Assembly (NCBI GenBank): GCA_947846985.1
Contig: CANTUZ010000001.1
Span: 34,682,727-34,746,726 of the forward strand
Source: Fratercula arctica
Taxonomy: Eukaryota > Chordata > Aves > Charadriiformes > Alcidae
Length of the DNA stretch: 64,000 nucleotides
Direction of reading: 5' to 3'
Of the stretch, positions 12,155 to 24,165 are shown piece by piece. Within the stretch, counting starts at the first letter, position 1, and every line of letters begins with the position of its first letter. Made by a program: the position numbers and the translations under genes. Under the pieces are notes generated by a model. That model did no database searches, was not told the DNA's origin, and saw nothing but the letters and a program-made list of their open reading frames with translations.

Positions 12155-12234
12155 GTGACCCTGCTGTGGCAGGGGGGTTGGACTAGATGATCTCCAGAGG
12201 TCCCTTCCAACCCCTACCATTCTGTGATTCTGTG
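11435..12234 (+). mobile_element. CR1 LINE, 5'-truncated 3' fragment
   Basis: This is the 3' end of a CR1 non-LTR retrotransposon of about 800 bases. The coding part is open to a stop at 12154 and encodes the region of ORF2 after the reverse transcriptase. Signature blocks in order are [67 protein letters not shown] and [19 protein letters not shown]. The stop is followed by the CR1 3' untranslated segment, with GTTGGACTAGATGATCTCC, and ends in two ATTCTGTG-type repeats at 12219-12234. The reverse-transcriptase and endonuclease domains are absent because of the usual 5' truncation, so the copy cannot move itself. The open frame starts at 11393 in flanking DNA, so that ATG is not a real start. 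The intact frame and low divergence suggest a comparatively recent insertion. Confidence 0.95.
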
Positions 12235-13927
12235 GGGGGAATTAAGTTGGATGAGATAAATGTGACCTGAGAGTTTTGTTTCTAGTGAGAAAATAGCAAG
12301 TAATAGAGTTTGCCATTTAAGGGTTGAGACAGGAAATGGTGAGAAAAAAACCTAGTTCAACTCACTTTAACCTGGAGGTCTCTTCTTTTTTGGGGGGAGA
12401 TGCAGGGACCCAAAAATAATGTGATTTGCTCCTACTGGCATATCTGAAATGTGTAGCCAACTAAACGCACATGTTCCATATACGGTTGAATCCCCTTATT
12501 TTTAAATGAGGTCAATTTTGATATGAAAAAGCCATTTCAAAATAAAAAATGCAAAAGATTCCTTTTGAAAACGTTGAAATGAAATGTTGTGCCATTTTAA
12601 AAGTTTCATTCCTGTTTTTTTCAGATGAAATGTCAAATAAGTGCAAATCAAATTTACATAGTTTCTATCATGTGAAAACAACATATTTTATCAAATCTAT
12701 TATTCACCTATATTTTCAGGATAGCTCTATTTCTGATGTGTGAGCAGACAACTTATAAAACTAGCACAGTGTGAATTCAGTTATAAGAAGAAGATGGCAA
12801 TTCATTCTCTGCGACTCTCAGCGTTGTGAAAGAAGACTGAAAATTCAGCTCCCATGATATTTGTGTTAAAAAGATTGGCTATATAATGATTTTTTACTGA
12901 ATAGACGATGAATGGAAACTAGTTTGGACTTCTAAAGAAATAATTTGGGATTATGTTTTTGTTTGGATTGAAAACAAAAAGAAACTGAACTTGGCATACA
13001 AGATAAAGATAAGGTCTAGTCCTTCTACTTTATGTATTTAACTTTAGCTTAAATTTTAAGCTGCTTGTTAAACGATCTTTCTATAGTAACTACCTAAGTT
13101 TTTATATGGGTGCCCTCTGTGCAGATATTTGGGAATGATATGCGTTACTGGAAAAACTCTGAAAAGTTACATAGTCTGTCTAGGTTTGGTCCGTTGAGTT
13201 GTCCCTGTCAAAGCCTTCACTTTTCCACATTTGCTGTGTATGAACTGAAACACTTAATTTAGGAGGACTGCCTCATCATAAGCCTAATATTTAAAGCTGA
13301 ATTTAGGGGCCAAGATCAGCAAGATGGATTCTATTCTAACAGACCAACGATATTGTTTCCAAACAACTGGTGGGCATTAGCGGTAGAAGGACTATAGACA
13401 CCTATATCATTCATGTTCCTATAATGATAGCCGAGTCTTCCATGCTTCATATAATCCCTTTTTCTCCTTTCTCTAAAAACCCCAAAATCCAGTGGAAGTG
13501 CAGCACTTTTTTAGGGGAGCATTAGTACCATTGCAAGGTGCAGGTGACTTGTTTGCATCATGTGATGTTGCTGAGATGAGGAGGAAAAGAAACTGAAATG
13601 AAAAGTTCCTGTAGATGTATACACTGCTTTCTTAGCTGTGCCCTAAAACTTCTGCAGGCGGGGACCAGCTCAGGAATTAGGTTCTTATTTTTGGCAGTGC
13701 CATCTTAAATTACGGCACCCTAACGCTCAGGTTCTGGGCTCTTCCTTCAAAAGCAGCCTTGCAGCCGAACAGGTCAGACTTTCTGGGCAAGTCTGGAGAC
13801 TCAGATGGAGTGAATCCACACCCCTTGCTCAGAAGCTGGTCTTACTGCATATATAGAGAGTGTCTCTGCTGCACGTGCTCATAGTACCCATGGCCTGCAG
13901 CATCCTCAAGACACCACTGATTTCTGG
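12235..13927. other. Unique AT-rich sequence, no gene recognised
   Basis: This is strongly AT-rich, especially 12480-13100. Two facing frames of 60-64 codons at 12502-12743 are low-information AT-driven frames. No repeat family or RNA gene is visible. Confidence 0.55.
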
Positions 13928-14095
13928 AGTGAGTTTCCTATATGACTTTGGACAAGTCACGCTTTAGTTTCCTCAGCTGTAGGCTGGGGATTATATTGCT
14001 GGAATGAATGGAGGCTAAAATCACTGATGTTTGTAATTTGTGTTGATATTCTCTGAGGGGAGGCAGGCACAATAGAAGTGCAAATAAATTGTTGT
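13928..14095 (+). mobile_element. MIR-like CORE-SINE relic
   Basis: TATGACTTTGGACAAGTCAC at 13940-13959 is followed by TTAGTTTCCTCAGCTGTA and GCTGGGGATTATATTGCTGG. This closely follows the conserved core of MIR SINEs (ttgggcaagtcac, then cagtttcctcatctgta, then atggggataat; family knowledge). The segment ends with GTGCAAATAAATTGTTG near 14079-14095, in the position of the MIR tail. The tRNA-derived head is not recognisable. MIR elements were active before the major amniote lineages split, so this is a very old insertion whose core is still readable. Confidence 0.7.
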
Positions 14096-16332
14096 GACTG
14101 TTTAGTATTTCAGTAAATGGAAAAGCTCTTCAAAGCGGAGTTCAGAGCAAGTACAATAGAGTGGAAAATTACATGTGCAGAGCTAAGAAAGACGATGGAA
14201 AGACACGAGGAAGCAATTTCATTGCAGTCATTCTAGTAATCAATGAGACGTGTACATTTATTTAACAGTGTGGATTATAATATTAGCAATAAGTCTCTGA
14301 AGAAGAACAATACTGGATTTGGGGAGGCAAGGAAAATTTGAAACATCAGAAAAATGCAGGTCCAAGCTTGGTCACAGAAGTCCAAATTGGTTTCCACTTC
14401 CCCCTTCAAGCATGTTTTTTATAGTCAGAAAGTGGAGCTACACATTTCTCTGGGGAGGGACAGCTGAGTGGGCTTATGGTTTTAAGATGGACCCATGCTT
14501 TCCTCAAGGATCTGCCTACAGTGGGACCAGGCATTTGACAGCTCAGAGGAACGGGGAGTGGTTGGAGTTTGGTGCTGGCTAAGCACAGGGTGGACACGCT
14601 GAGCTGAGAACGCCTCTATGATTGTGGGGGGAGGGCACGTGGAGCGTGGAGCTTGTCATGACTGCCTCAGGTTTGCTCACCTCAGGGGGGTAGGCATGGG
14701 CTTTGTAGACACTGGAGGGGTGAGCAAAGCTCTGAGTGGGAAGGGGGAGGCACCTCTTTCTTTAGCTGCAATGTAGGAAGTCATTGCCACTTGGTGAGGA
14801 GGGACTGCTCCACTGACAATGCTGGAGGCATGTCCTGAGAGTGAATTATGAGAACCAATTCCTTGTGGGCAAGTTATTCACATTTGTTGTCATTGTTATT
14901 CCTCTCCTTAAAAAAGGGACAGCATTTATCATTTCCTAACAGGGATGCGCAGGGTGTTTGTAAGGGCGTTTTGAATATGGAGGCCTCCATGTACATGCCA
15001 TGGGCTGTGACTGTGGAAATGGCCATTTGGCAGCTTATGGGAAATGAATTCTTTTTTAGCCTGGCTCTTAGAGGAACAGTTATCCTCATATCAGCGTTGT
15101 CACCATAATGCCCTGCACTGTTGTTCACATCAGCAAAGATGTCAGGGCAGAATGAATGCATATCATTCCTATGGGCACGTTCCCTCAAACTCAGCACTGA
15201 TGCATACCATGAATTGAAGTCCTTGTCATGTTCCTACTTATGCTATGTCATTTCTGTCCCTGAGCAAATCTCCTAAATTCCCAGATTGTCATTCTCACAC
15301 TTCTAACACGCAGTTAATTCCCTTACAGAGAGAGATGGCATTGAACCAGACCCCAGACATAAACTATCCTCCATTCTGGGAAGTGGATAGGAGTGTAAGT
15401 GAACATGAACTTAGAGGTTGCAGCTAGGTCTACATAACCAGCAAGCTCTCCTTCCTTGGTTCAAATGCTCCTGAACTTTGATCTACGAGGGGTAATGGTT
15501 AGAAGCAATTAACTGAAAGCTTAATCTCTTCTGTATAAAATGTATCCATACAGGACAATATTTTGAACTGGGCTAGGTTATTTAATTTCTAGTGCAGTGG
15601 GAGGATGATGGTACGCAACAGGTCATAATATGCAGTAATTTTTAATATCTATGTATCATCTATGTATGATAAGAGAGAGAGAAGCCCTGGGAGGAGAAAA
15701 GGTGAAGAGATAAAAAATGGAAAGGATAAAGTGAATCCTAAAACCCTAAAAGGCGCATACCCGAAAGCTATATGAAATGGGAGAGGAGGCTAGCTGTCCT
15801 GAAGAACGAGCACAGAAATAATCTGAGCTGTGATAATAAAATATTACTTAATTTAAATAATCTGTTTAATTCTTTTTACTTTGTGGGATCTTTTTCTTAG
15901 AAACTGGGGTCCTTTTGACACTTGAAGGAGTGTTAGCACTCCTAAAAAAGCTGACCCTGCTACAAAAGGGACTGCTAAGAAAAAATGAGAACAGCCCCTT
16001 AACAATGGATGCTTCAGTTATACTGCGCAAGTGTTGGAAAAGCATGTCTCAGGGCTTCCAGAGGGCTGCTGCATAGAGCTGAAAAGCGATTAAGGCTGGC
16101 AAATCACTGTATAGTTTTGCACTGCCAGTCTTGAGACTGCCTCAGTAATGGTGTGACTTACTCAATTCAACATAGCCTTGAAAAGGGACCTCTTGAGCTC
16201 AGAAATGCTGTTGTGTAGACCACTCATTTGCCTCAAGGGGATTGTCACAACATTTCCATGGCAATTGCTCTTGTAAGCTGAGAAACGTTCAGGAGGCTGC
16301 CATAATATAGACGCTGGATAGTATGTACTGAC
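14096..16332. other. Unique sequence, no gene recognised
   Basis: No repeat family is recognised. Overlapping frames at 14319-14597 and 14848-15197 occur on both strands and have no recognisable products. The stretch 15640-15900 is purine-rich, then very AT-rich. Confidence 0.5.
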
Positions 16333-16365
16333 TTGTGTGTGTATATGTGTGTGTGAGAGAGAAAG
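16333..16365. repeat. Imperfect (TG)n/(GA)n microsatellite
   Basis: A short dinucleotide run, TGTGTGTGTATATGTGTGTGTG, passes directly into GAGAGAGAAAG. It is an ordinary interrupted microsatellite. Confidence 0.85.
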
Positions 16366-17341
16366 ACTGTCTAATGGAAGATCTATCTGACCTACTAATG
16401 TAGCTGAACTAGCTGAGGTGTTTCTCTCAGTGCTGTAAAGATCTGTTTTTAGACCAATTTCTGAGCTTCAAGTGGATACATTTGCAGAAATCAGGATTGT
16501 TTTGTGAATTATTTGTCAGCAGAAAGAGAGGGCTAAATGCATGAGATAATGTATTCATAATGCATAATTTGACTATTTTAGAAGCAATTTCGCTTTTGAA
16601 ACCATCAGCATAAGCTTAATGCAGACAAAATGGAGCTTTTAGTACCCCCCCTGAAGTCTTCTTCCTTTCCTCTGGCACTGGGCATCTTAGAACCTTTATT
16701 TTCTCACCTGAATCCTTTCTCCAAATCACAATATACAGGCCACGTTAAAATCTTTCTTTTTCTTCCTATACAATATTAATAATACTGGTCCTTTCCCCTC
16801 CCCCTTGCCCCCAGTTATTTCCCATCTAGGCCCTTATCACTGCTCATTTCACAAACCATCACTGCATTTAACCACTTCTGGAAGATTTCTGAAAATTTAG
16901 TGTAAAAGAGGTGCTGGGTTGGAATTGGGGGCCAAATTTTTGGCAAAACTTTAACCACACTTCCAGTTTGCAGCTGTGCAGGTCAAATAGCAGCACTACT
17001 GAAATGTTGTAGGACTTGGCTTCTGCCCACCAACTGACCTTAACTGGAACCACTAAAAGCTTGTGGCCGTAGAGAGGGGAGGCAACATGGACATTGCTAC
17101 ATCCTGAATATATCAACAAGGTCCTTGGGGCAGGCTCTTGCAGCAATACAAATGGAGCCTGGTCTAGTTTGTGGCTGTGGCTTAGCTAAAAAGGCAGGGA
17201 AAAGTCTTGGCTCGTGGTGCTCTGTATCTGTATCTCTTCGGTGCTCTGTATGTACAATATATTTGTCACCTTATGGGTGCTATTTGCCATGTGCAAAGGC
17301 TATTGCCACCCAACTATGGTTTGTGGCATATCACCTGCCTT
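16366..17341. other. Unique sequence, nothing recognised
   Basis: I see no transposon, RNA gene or exon. The 92-codon minus-strand frame at 16868-17146 and the 79-codon plus frame at 17125-17364 (which runs into the CR1 tail) have no family resemblance. Confidence 0.5.
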
Positions 17342-17805
17342 ATCATAGAATCATAGAATCATAGGGTTGGAAGGGACCTCTGGAGATCATCTAGTCCAAC
17401 CCCCCTGCCACAGCAGGGTCACCTAGAGCAGGTTGCACAGGAATGTGTCCAGGTGGGTTTTGAATGTCTCCAGAGAAGGAGACTCCACCACCTCTCTGGG
17501 CAGCCTGTAACAGTGCTCTGCCACCCTCAAAGTAAAGCAGTTTTTCCTCATGTTTAGGTGGAACTTCCGATGCTCAAGTTTGTGCTCATTACCTCTTGTC
17601 CTGTCGCTGGGCACCACTGAAAAAGGACTGGCCCCATCCTCCTGACACCCACCCTTTAAGTATTTATAAGGGTTGATAAGGTCCCGCCTCAGTCGTCTCT
17701 TTTCCAGACTGAAGAGACCCAAATCCCTCAGCCTTTCTTCATAAGAGAGGTGTTCCAAACCCCTAATCATCTTTGTAGCCGTTTGCTGCACCCTCTCCAG
17801 CAGTT
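17342..17805 (-). mobile_element. CR1 LINE, 5'-truncated 3' fragment
   Basis: This is a second copy of the same CR1 subfamily as the one at 11.4 kb, in the opposite orientation. On the minus strand it begins inside the ELLERVQQ block and reads through [38 protein letters not shown] and [19 protein letters not shown], to a stop whose complement is at 17423-17425. It then continues through the 3' untranslated region to three ATTCTATG-type terminal repeats at 17342-17364. The frame is open for 122 codons. Distinctive residues shared with the 11.4-kb copy (for example [14 protein letters not shown] and [10 protein letters not shown]) show that both derive from one source subfamily. Only the last part of ORF2 is present. 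Confidence 0.95.
17423..17791 (-). pseudogene. CR1 ORF2 C-terminal remnant (122 codons)
   Basis: This is the open coding remnant within the CR1 fragment. It keeps the C-terminal ORF2 blocks but none of the catalytic domains. The apparent start methionine corresponds to an internal position ([14 protein letters not shown]) of the full protein and is not a biological start. Confidence 0.9.
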
Positions 17806-18049
17806 AAGTATCTTTTGATCTGGTGACCTGTTGTGTGTTTGGCAAGGAACAAATAGCTGGGGTGGTTGTCTATCTTTGAGAAACCTCTCTGCTATTATTT
17901 TCTTAGCTCTATGCTGGGTGCTTCTTTCTACTTCACCATGCACAACTGTTACTTACTATGGCCCACCTGGCCAATTTCAATATGTCTTAGTTGTGAAAGT
18001 GGGTGGAAAAACTCTAGTTCTATCAGTGGCTTTTCCTTCCTGGTGATGG
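17806..18049. other. Short spacer between two head-to-head CR1 copies
   Basis: About 245 bases of unique sequence separate the truncated 5' end of the younger minus-strand CR1 from an older plus-strand CR1 relic. It may itself be decayed CR1 sequence, but I cannot show that. Frames at 17831-18046 and 17866-18192 are not recognisable. Confidence 0.4.
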
Positions 18050-18385
18050 ATGGTGCTGAGAAGAGAAGACTGAGGGGAGAAATAAATAGGCAAAGGGCTG
18101 TGCCAGCTGGGAAAGCAATGAACTATTTTACATGTCTGCAGGATATAGGACAAGGAATGAAAGGCTTAAGTTACATCAAGAGAGCAGTATGATCAAGATT
18201 TGGAAAAGTTTTCAAGCTGGAAGGACAGCCAAGAATGGAAGAGACTGACTGGGGATGTTAAAGTGTCTTGAAGGTTTTTAAGGCTGGACAAATATTTGTG
18301 AAGAATAACACAAAGTTGGTTGATCTTGCTGTGGTGCTGGGACTAGTCTGAATAGCCTCTTGTGCTGTCAGAGGTCCTGTTCAGG
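18050..18385 (+). mobile_element. Ancient CR1/L3-like LINE 3' relic
   Basis: The order of landmarks follows an old CR1 3' end. AAGAGAAGACTGAGGGGAGA at 18061 corresponds to the EKRRLRG codons. GGTTTTTAAGGCTGGACAAA at about 18275-18294 corresponds to the 'FK..LD' region. GGTTGATCTTGCTGTGGTGCTGGGACTAGTCTGAATAGCCTC leads into GTCAGAGGTCC, in the place of the CR1 3' untranslated segment. It is heavily diverged with many small indels, consistent with a much older insertion than its neighbour at 17.3 kb. No terminal octamers are readable. Confidence 0.6.
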
Positions 18386-21300
18386 TCCTGTTTGTGAGTC
18401 CGTCTCTTGTCTGGTAGCTCAGCAATAAGGTGTTCCTATTCTGACTTACAACCATGGCTTTAATTCTGGAATTAGACTTGATACTGATGCCCAGCTTCAC
18501 TCCTGAATTTGCTTGTGGCCACTTAGCCTGTTGTTATGCATGTTCACCAGGCATCTTGCTTTATTTTTTTTTTTTTTTTCATTGGTTTATACCTCTCAAG
18601 GGTCTAAACGGTAGCAGACTGACTAGTTTGGATACTTTTTACAGTGACCTACCTCGGTTTTCTCTATTTCTAACCTTGAATCTTTAATCTGACCCAATTA
18701 GCTTTACATATGGTTTCCCAAGGCTTTGGAGAATATTTCAGAATTGACCCACGCAATCAGAAGTGTCACATAGAGCTCAGATTGTTAACAGCATGTTGAC
18801 AGTTGAAAAGAATTTCATCTCTCCTTGATGACTGCAAAGAAAATTCGTCATAAAAGGAGTCCTGAAGTATTTGTAAAACTCTTTAGGAAAACAGTATGTT
18901 CCTGTTATTTAACTGGTCGCTGGCAGATGACCCTTTGTCCCGGAGCAGAGAGCATGATAGAATTTCTGCTTCCACTGCTGACATTTGCAGAAGCTCATCA
19001 AAGGTAGTTCATTTTTGCGTCCGCTTTCTCTGCTGTGATTAGAAGAAAACCTTCTCATATCTAATCTCTCAGTCCAACCAGTCTGGATTCACATGGTGTT
19101 TCAGGGTGTATCGACTCTTTGCTCTGACATCCAAACCACCTTCTGAGACAACAGCTGATTTATTTTCTTTTAGTGGCTCAGATAGAGTCCTCCTATTTGA
19201 ACCCTGTAACATACAGAGTATTTTCAGTTAAAATGTCTTTTTATCTTTCTGATTGAAAAATGCAGTCTGACAATCCCGATGCTTCTCAACAGTTTTCTTG
19301 AGATTTGTTACCTTATTCTTTTTACATTCTTTGTGGGTACTACAGTCACTGTGACCCCTGAAAGAACAATTCCAAATTCTTTCTGTATTCCTCTACAGCT
19401 TTGAAAACTATGCACATCTTTTGTATGTGTTTGTGTATGAATGCATATGCATATTTATTTCCAACTGGAATCAAGACAGTATAAGAAATGAAAATCTTAC
19501 ATGACAAGCCCTCAATTGCCAGTAATGAACACAAAATCAAAATCAAATTAAAAACTTGTATGCTAGAAGATAGCATTAGGAACAATTTGACATTTATTGA
19601 ACAACAGATGGTGATTAAAAGCATAAAACCTTGATTATCCTGCTAAAAGCCAAACCTCATAGTTCTGTCTAACGAACATCTAACAATTCAAATAAAAGAC
19701 TGAAGACATCAATGAAATCATAGGAAGGTCAATTTCAAAGGGATTCTTATATATGTTCTTATCAGAAGTGCAATTAAAATCTCCCATTTAAAAGTATCAC
19801 ATTTTTAGCTTGACAGTTTTCTGGAAATGAATCTTCTTTTCCAGGAGAAGTCACAGAGAGTAAACACTTAACAGAGAGAGCATGTGCATTAAACTAATTT
19901 TAGTAAATGAGGGAGGAACTGAATACTGTCTTTCCCTTTTACCCTGTTCTTTCAATGTAGCCCCAGCTTTCAGGGGGTTGTATCAGGACTCAGGGAACAG
20001 TCCTGTCCTTCAGAGTGTGAACCCCATGGCAGTGGGGACGTGCCCTCGTCTATCACACTGGAGTGAATCTGGGGGAAAAGACAGACTCCAAAATTAATGG
20101 GTAGTCTGTCTTGTTCTCTTTCTCTTGCACTGTGCAATTAGATACTTCTCTCCATGGGGTGCCGGTGAGCCACCTAATAAAGGCGTTCTCTCTAATCAGT
20201 AGTTTTGAGTCACAGATCCCTAATAGTCTGTATCCTGCATGTAAAGGAATTTATGAAAGATGAGTAAGAGAAGCAATCCATTGTCAGCAGATCTATATTC
20301 ACTTTCTCGTGGAGGGAGGGTGGATGCACACCATATTGGCTAGTGGTCTTGGGCAGGTGGTCCCATTTTTACATCCAACCAGTGCATCTTGGCTGGCTGA
20401 CTGCTCTCAGAGATCGTCTCTGAATGCACGTTCTGGCTGAGACTGTTGTTGGACACAGATTGAGATACGCTGAATTTATAGGAACGCTGTGTATATATAG
20501 GATCAGTTATGAACAGTTTTGCCTCGTCTCTTTCCCATTATGCTAAACCTTTTATCACATCTTTGTGTGTAACCACAGTGACGCCCTTAAGGGTGACATA
20601 CTGATAATTAGCAATAATTGATAGACATATTCAGCTTAATTGTTTCATTGTTCTGACTACCCATCCTTCTCTCTGCGTGCAGTTGTCATGTCATTCTTTG
20701 ATGGATGAGTTTTGTTTTATTCTCTGTATCTAAAGCCACTCTACACACCTCAGACTTGTTTGCTGTCACATCCTTCTTTACTCAGACCATGCTGCTTCTC
20801 TGCATCAACCATACTTCTTCTTTTCCTTCAGATTTTTTACCCTTCCTTTCCTTCCTGTCCTGGCCTTGCTTTTGCCTTCTCTATGTTTCACTGACTGCGC
20901 ATAATGAATTTTCAGTTGTCATTCACATATATTTGCTCTGCCAAGCCTGTTTCACAGATTGCATTTGCTGTGTCTAGGAACAATAGCCAACAGCATGGTC
21001 CTAGAGACTTGTTGATACAAGATATTTTCTGTCAGTAATATCCTTTAAAGCTCTTTGGAAGTCAATGGCTATAAAACTCAAAGTACAGAGGCAGACAGTA
21101 GGGTCTTAAAGAAGATGGAGATTCCCATGTCTGGAGAAAGAAGCATATGCAGTAGGTAGTTCATCCTACCTTGGGACAGGCATCGTGGTAAGACGGCTGA
21201 ATGTCTCTCTAAGGCAATTATACCTTTCTCTAACTATCAAGGTTGGCTAAATGACTGCCTTAGAGTAGACATTTAGCTAATGGAAAGTAGATTATGGTCA

Positions 21301-21964
21301 TGAACTGGAGCATGAGACATCTGATTTTTAACTTCTGTGTGCCAGCATCTCTATGTTTCATCAAAGTATTTACTTTTTTGGTTAACATTATTCAGATTTT
21401 GATTTTTTTGGCCAGAAGATTTGGGGGTTTTTTTGTTTGTTTTGGTGGTTTTTTTTTTTTTTTTTCTCCCATAGCATGGCAGGCATTTTAAGTCAAGATC
21501 TAATTGCAAATTATAATGTAACTTTGAGAATAAGAAAAGTTAATATAAATATGTGGAAATTTTAAACCAGAAGAGAATGTTAATGAAAAATCTGAATGAG
21601 ACATTAGAAAATTAAAGTGCAGGTATTCTGACCTTGATCTAAATGGTGTGAAAGGTGTCAGAAAACCATTACTGCTAGTTAAGGAAATCACACTTCCTAT
21701 CTACTTGTTAGTGATATAGAAAGCAGGAGTCAAACAATGAAATTTAGAGGGGGAATACCAAGGACTATGGTGAGAGAAATATGAGCTTGAAAGGATAAGA
21801 AGAAATGTTGGTGAAAGGAACATCTGAAGAATCTGGACACTTAGTACAAGAGCTCTGGGTCTGCTTCAGAGGTGTAGGATGGCTAGTGAAAGCTATCAAA
21901 GGAAGACAGAGACAATACATGGAGAAAGATGGAGAAGATGATGTTCTTGCAATGCTCCATGGAA
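18386..21964. other. About 3.6 kb of unique AT-rich DNA
   Basis: Simple T-runs occur at about 18561-18580 and 21428-21468. Frames such as 19346-19624 (minus, 92 codons) and 20705-20977 (plus, 90 codons) are rich in Leu, Ile, Phe and Ser because of the T-rich composition. Nothing resembles a known protein, RNA gene or transposon. Confidence 0.5.
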
Positions 21965-22116
21965 ACTTGAGGACTGTCTGTCTTTGGACATGTTCAAATC
22001 TCAAGTAGATAAAGCCCTGAGCAACCTGAGCTAAGCTGACCCTCCTTTTAGCAGGGTGTCAGACAAGATGATTTCAGAGGTGCCTTCCAACCTCAGCTGC
22101 TCTATCATTTTGTGCC
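21965..22116 (+). mobile_element. CR1 LINE 3'-end fragment (old)
   Basis: CTTTGGACATGTTCAAATCT, then CTGAGCAACCTGAGCTAAGC, then TGACCCTCCTTTTAGCAGGG, GACAAGATGATTTCAGAGG and TGCCTTCCAACCTCAGCTGCTCTATC reproduce, with many substitutions, the last ORF2 codons and the 3' untranslated segment of a CR1 element. The ending resembles the class whose consensus reads 'tttgagcagggggttggactagatgatctc', so its subfamily is different from that of the 11.4-kb copy. The 67-codon frame at 21805-22008 overlaps it and is not a gene. Confidence 0.8.
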
Positions 22117-24165
22117 TCTTTTCCAAACTTCAATCCTAGAAACTTGGTATTTTTCTTTAGTTTGTACATCAATAAATGGCATAATTTCTTTTCATTGCTA
22201 TTGAGTCCACACAGACCTTCTGCTATTGTCCTATAAAATTTTGTACTGAAGACATGGACTAAGGAAATTCTCTTATTTATACATTATTGCATTGTTAGAA
22301 AGGAGTAAAAGAAAGTAGAAAGAAAAAAAAAAAAAAGAAACAAAAGGAAAACATTTTATTTTGCTGAGGCTTCAAATAAGTAATGATGATATCAGCATTA
22401 AGAACCTATTAAGCTACTTCAAATTAGTATCTGATCTGCTTTAAAAAGACCCTCATTATCAGTTAATTCATTAAGGGTATTTATTGAGGTTTAAGACATA
22501 TGAAACAAAAATACCTCATTTGCAAGTAATTAATACAGAATTACTTAAGCAATACAGTTTCAAAAATGAAATACTTATATTTGAATTCCTTTTAATCCAC
22601 TTGAAGGAGATACTTAGATCTTTAATCACCATATAAATTAGATATGTTTTGTTAATTACCTATCAATCAATATTGCAGTTCAGCATCTGCATTGCTCAAG
22701 AGAAAAACACATAGTTGGGACAGGAGTTGTTTTCATTAAACAGACTTCCTTATTTTTTTTCCTTTGTGCAGCTGGCATTGAGGGTATTAACCAACTCAAT
22801 TGTTCAATAATTCAAGGGAGAATTACTGTGTTTATTCATTAATTTTTTGCTGTGTTGTAAGTAAAGACCCCAGGAGATTTGGTCGTATATTCCTATGCGG
22901 TCAAAACACATGCTTGAGTTAAATAGTTTGCCTTTTCTTCTTTTTCTTTTCTTATTTTTTTTTTTGTGTGTGCCAAGACTTCAAGTGTAAGTTCATTTTT
23001 ATTTAAAAACATTATCACAAAGACACCACTGCATTTAATCTCTGATTTCAAGCCTGAATTGGCTGTGGATCTATTGATTTTGTAGAGCCAGCTCCCTGTG
23101 CAAGGAAGGCACACTCTTGTGTTTGAGTAGTCCACTAGGTCCTCAGGTTGTGTAAGGTAGAAGCACTCAGCACCTGCAAAGGTCAGACTTTATCATTCAT
23201 TAGTCTTCTTGCATATTTTAGAAGAGGACTGGGAAGAAGAGATTCTGCAAGAAGAAGATTACACCATCAGGAGAAATCGCCTGTGCTGCAGTTTAAGCTC
23301 CAGCACTCAGTATAAATCCTGCTATGTTTCCCTGTTCAGGAGGAAAAATGGGTCTTCAGAAAACAAGTGGGCCAGACTGCTTCTTTAAAAATTATTCCAA
23401 ATGATTCACACATAAGTTGAAAATATCTACCAGTCTAAAACCAGGGATGAGAATTGTTTTAATGTCTGATTTGAAAAACACTGAAAAAACAGTGTTAATA
23501 ATGAAATGCTGACACAACTTTATCTGTAGCCCTTCTAGCGGAGCGGTTATAATATGAAAAAGTGAGGTTCAATAAAATGCAAGGCAGAAATAGCAAATTA
23601 TATTAGATGTGACATATTAGCCATAAGGCCTTTTCTAAACTACAGTAAAAAAATGAGGACAAGGGTATGGTAGTATATTTCTCCCCACAGCGTGAGAAAG
23701 GCCTAGCCCCCAGAGCCTTCCCTCTGAACTTGCATTCTATTTCTAGCATGTGTTTTATTAACTTTTATTTTTGTTTTGCAGGCTAGACACACAGCACCAA
23801 CCTTAATGTCAAATTAGATAATGAAATGCAATAGTCATCTTAAGAAAAATCATTCAAATAACTGTCATGTTGCATTATAGTTTTTGCTGCTAGCAAAAGC
23901 CTTAATTAAGTCTGCAGAATGGTTTCTTTTCTCATTTTCTGATTTCGGATGCTCTGAACTTCCTAAGCAATTTTTCTGTTGGAGCTGCATCTTTACATTC
24001 TTACAGAATTCATCCTACGTATAGAATAGAGCAGTATCTAAAAAAAACCCCACAAATGTAGCAGGGGGGGGTTTCACATAGAGTCGTGCCATTTATCAAG
24101 TTGTAGGAAAAAAATGAAAGCTAGAGCTTTGTGTGTTGCCAGATTTCATCTGGGATGATGAACAC
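22117..24165. other. AT-rich unique DNA with candidate conserved element
   Basis: An A-run lies at 22323-22336. The stretch 22380-22840 is packed with ATTA/TAAT words such as GTAATTAAT at 22526 and GTTAATTACC at 22651, a texture common in homeodomain-bound enhancers. This is only a resemblance. No exon or transposon is recognised. A T-run lies at about 22953-22966, and G- and C-runs at about 24045-24071. Confidence 0.4.
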
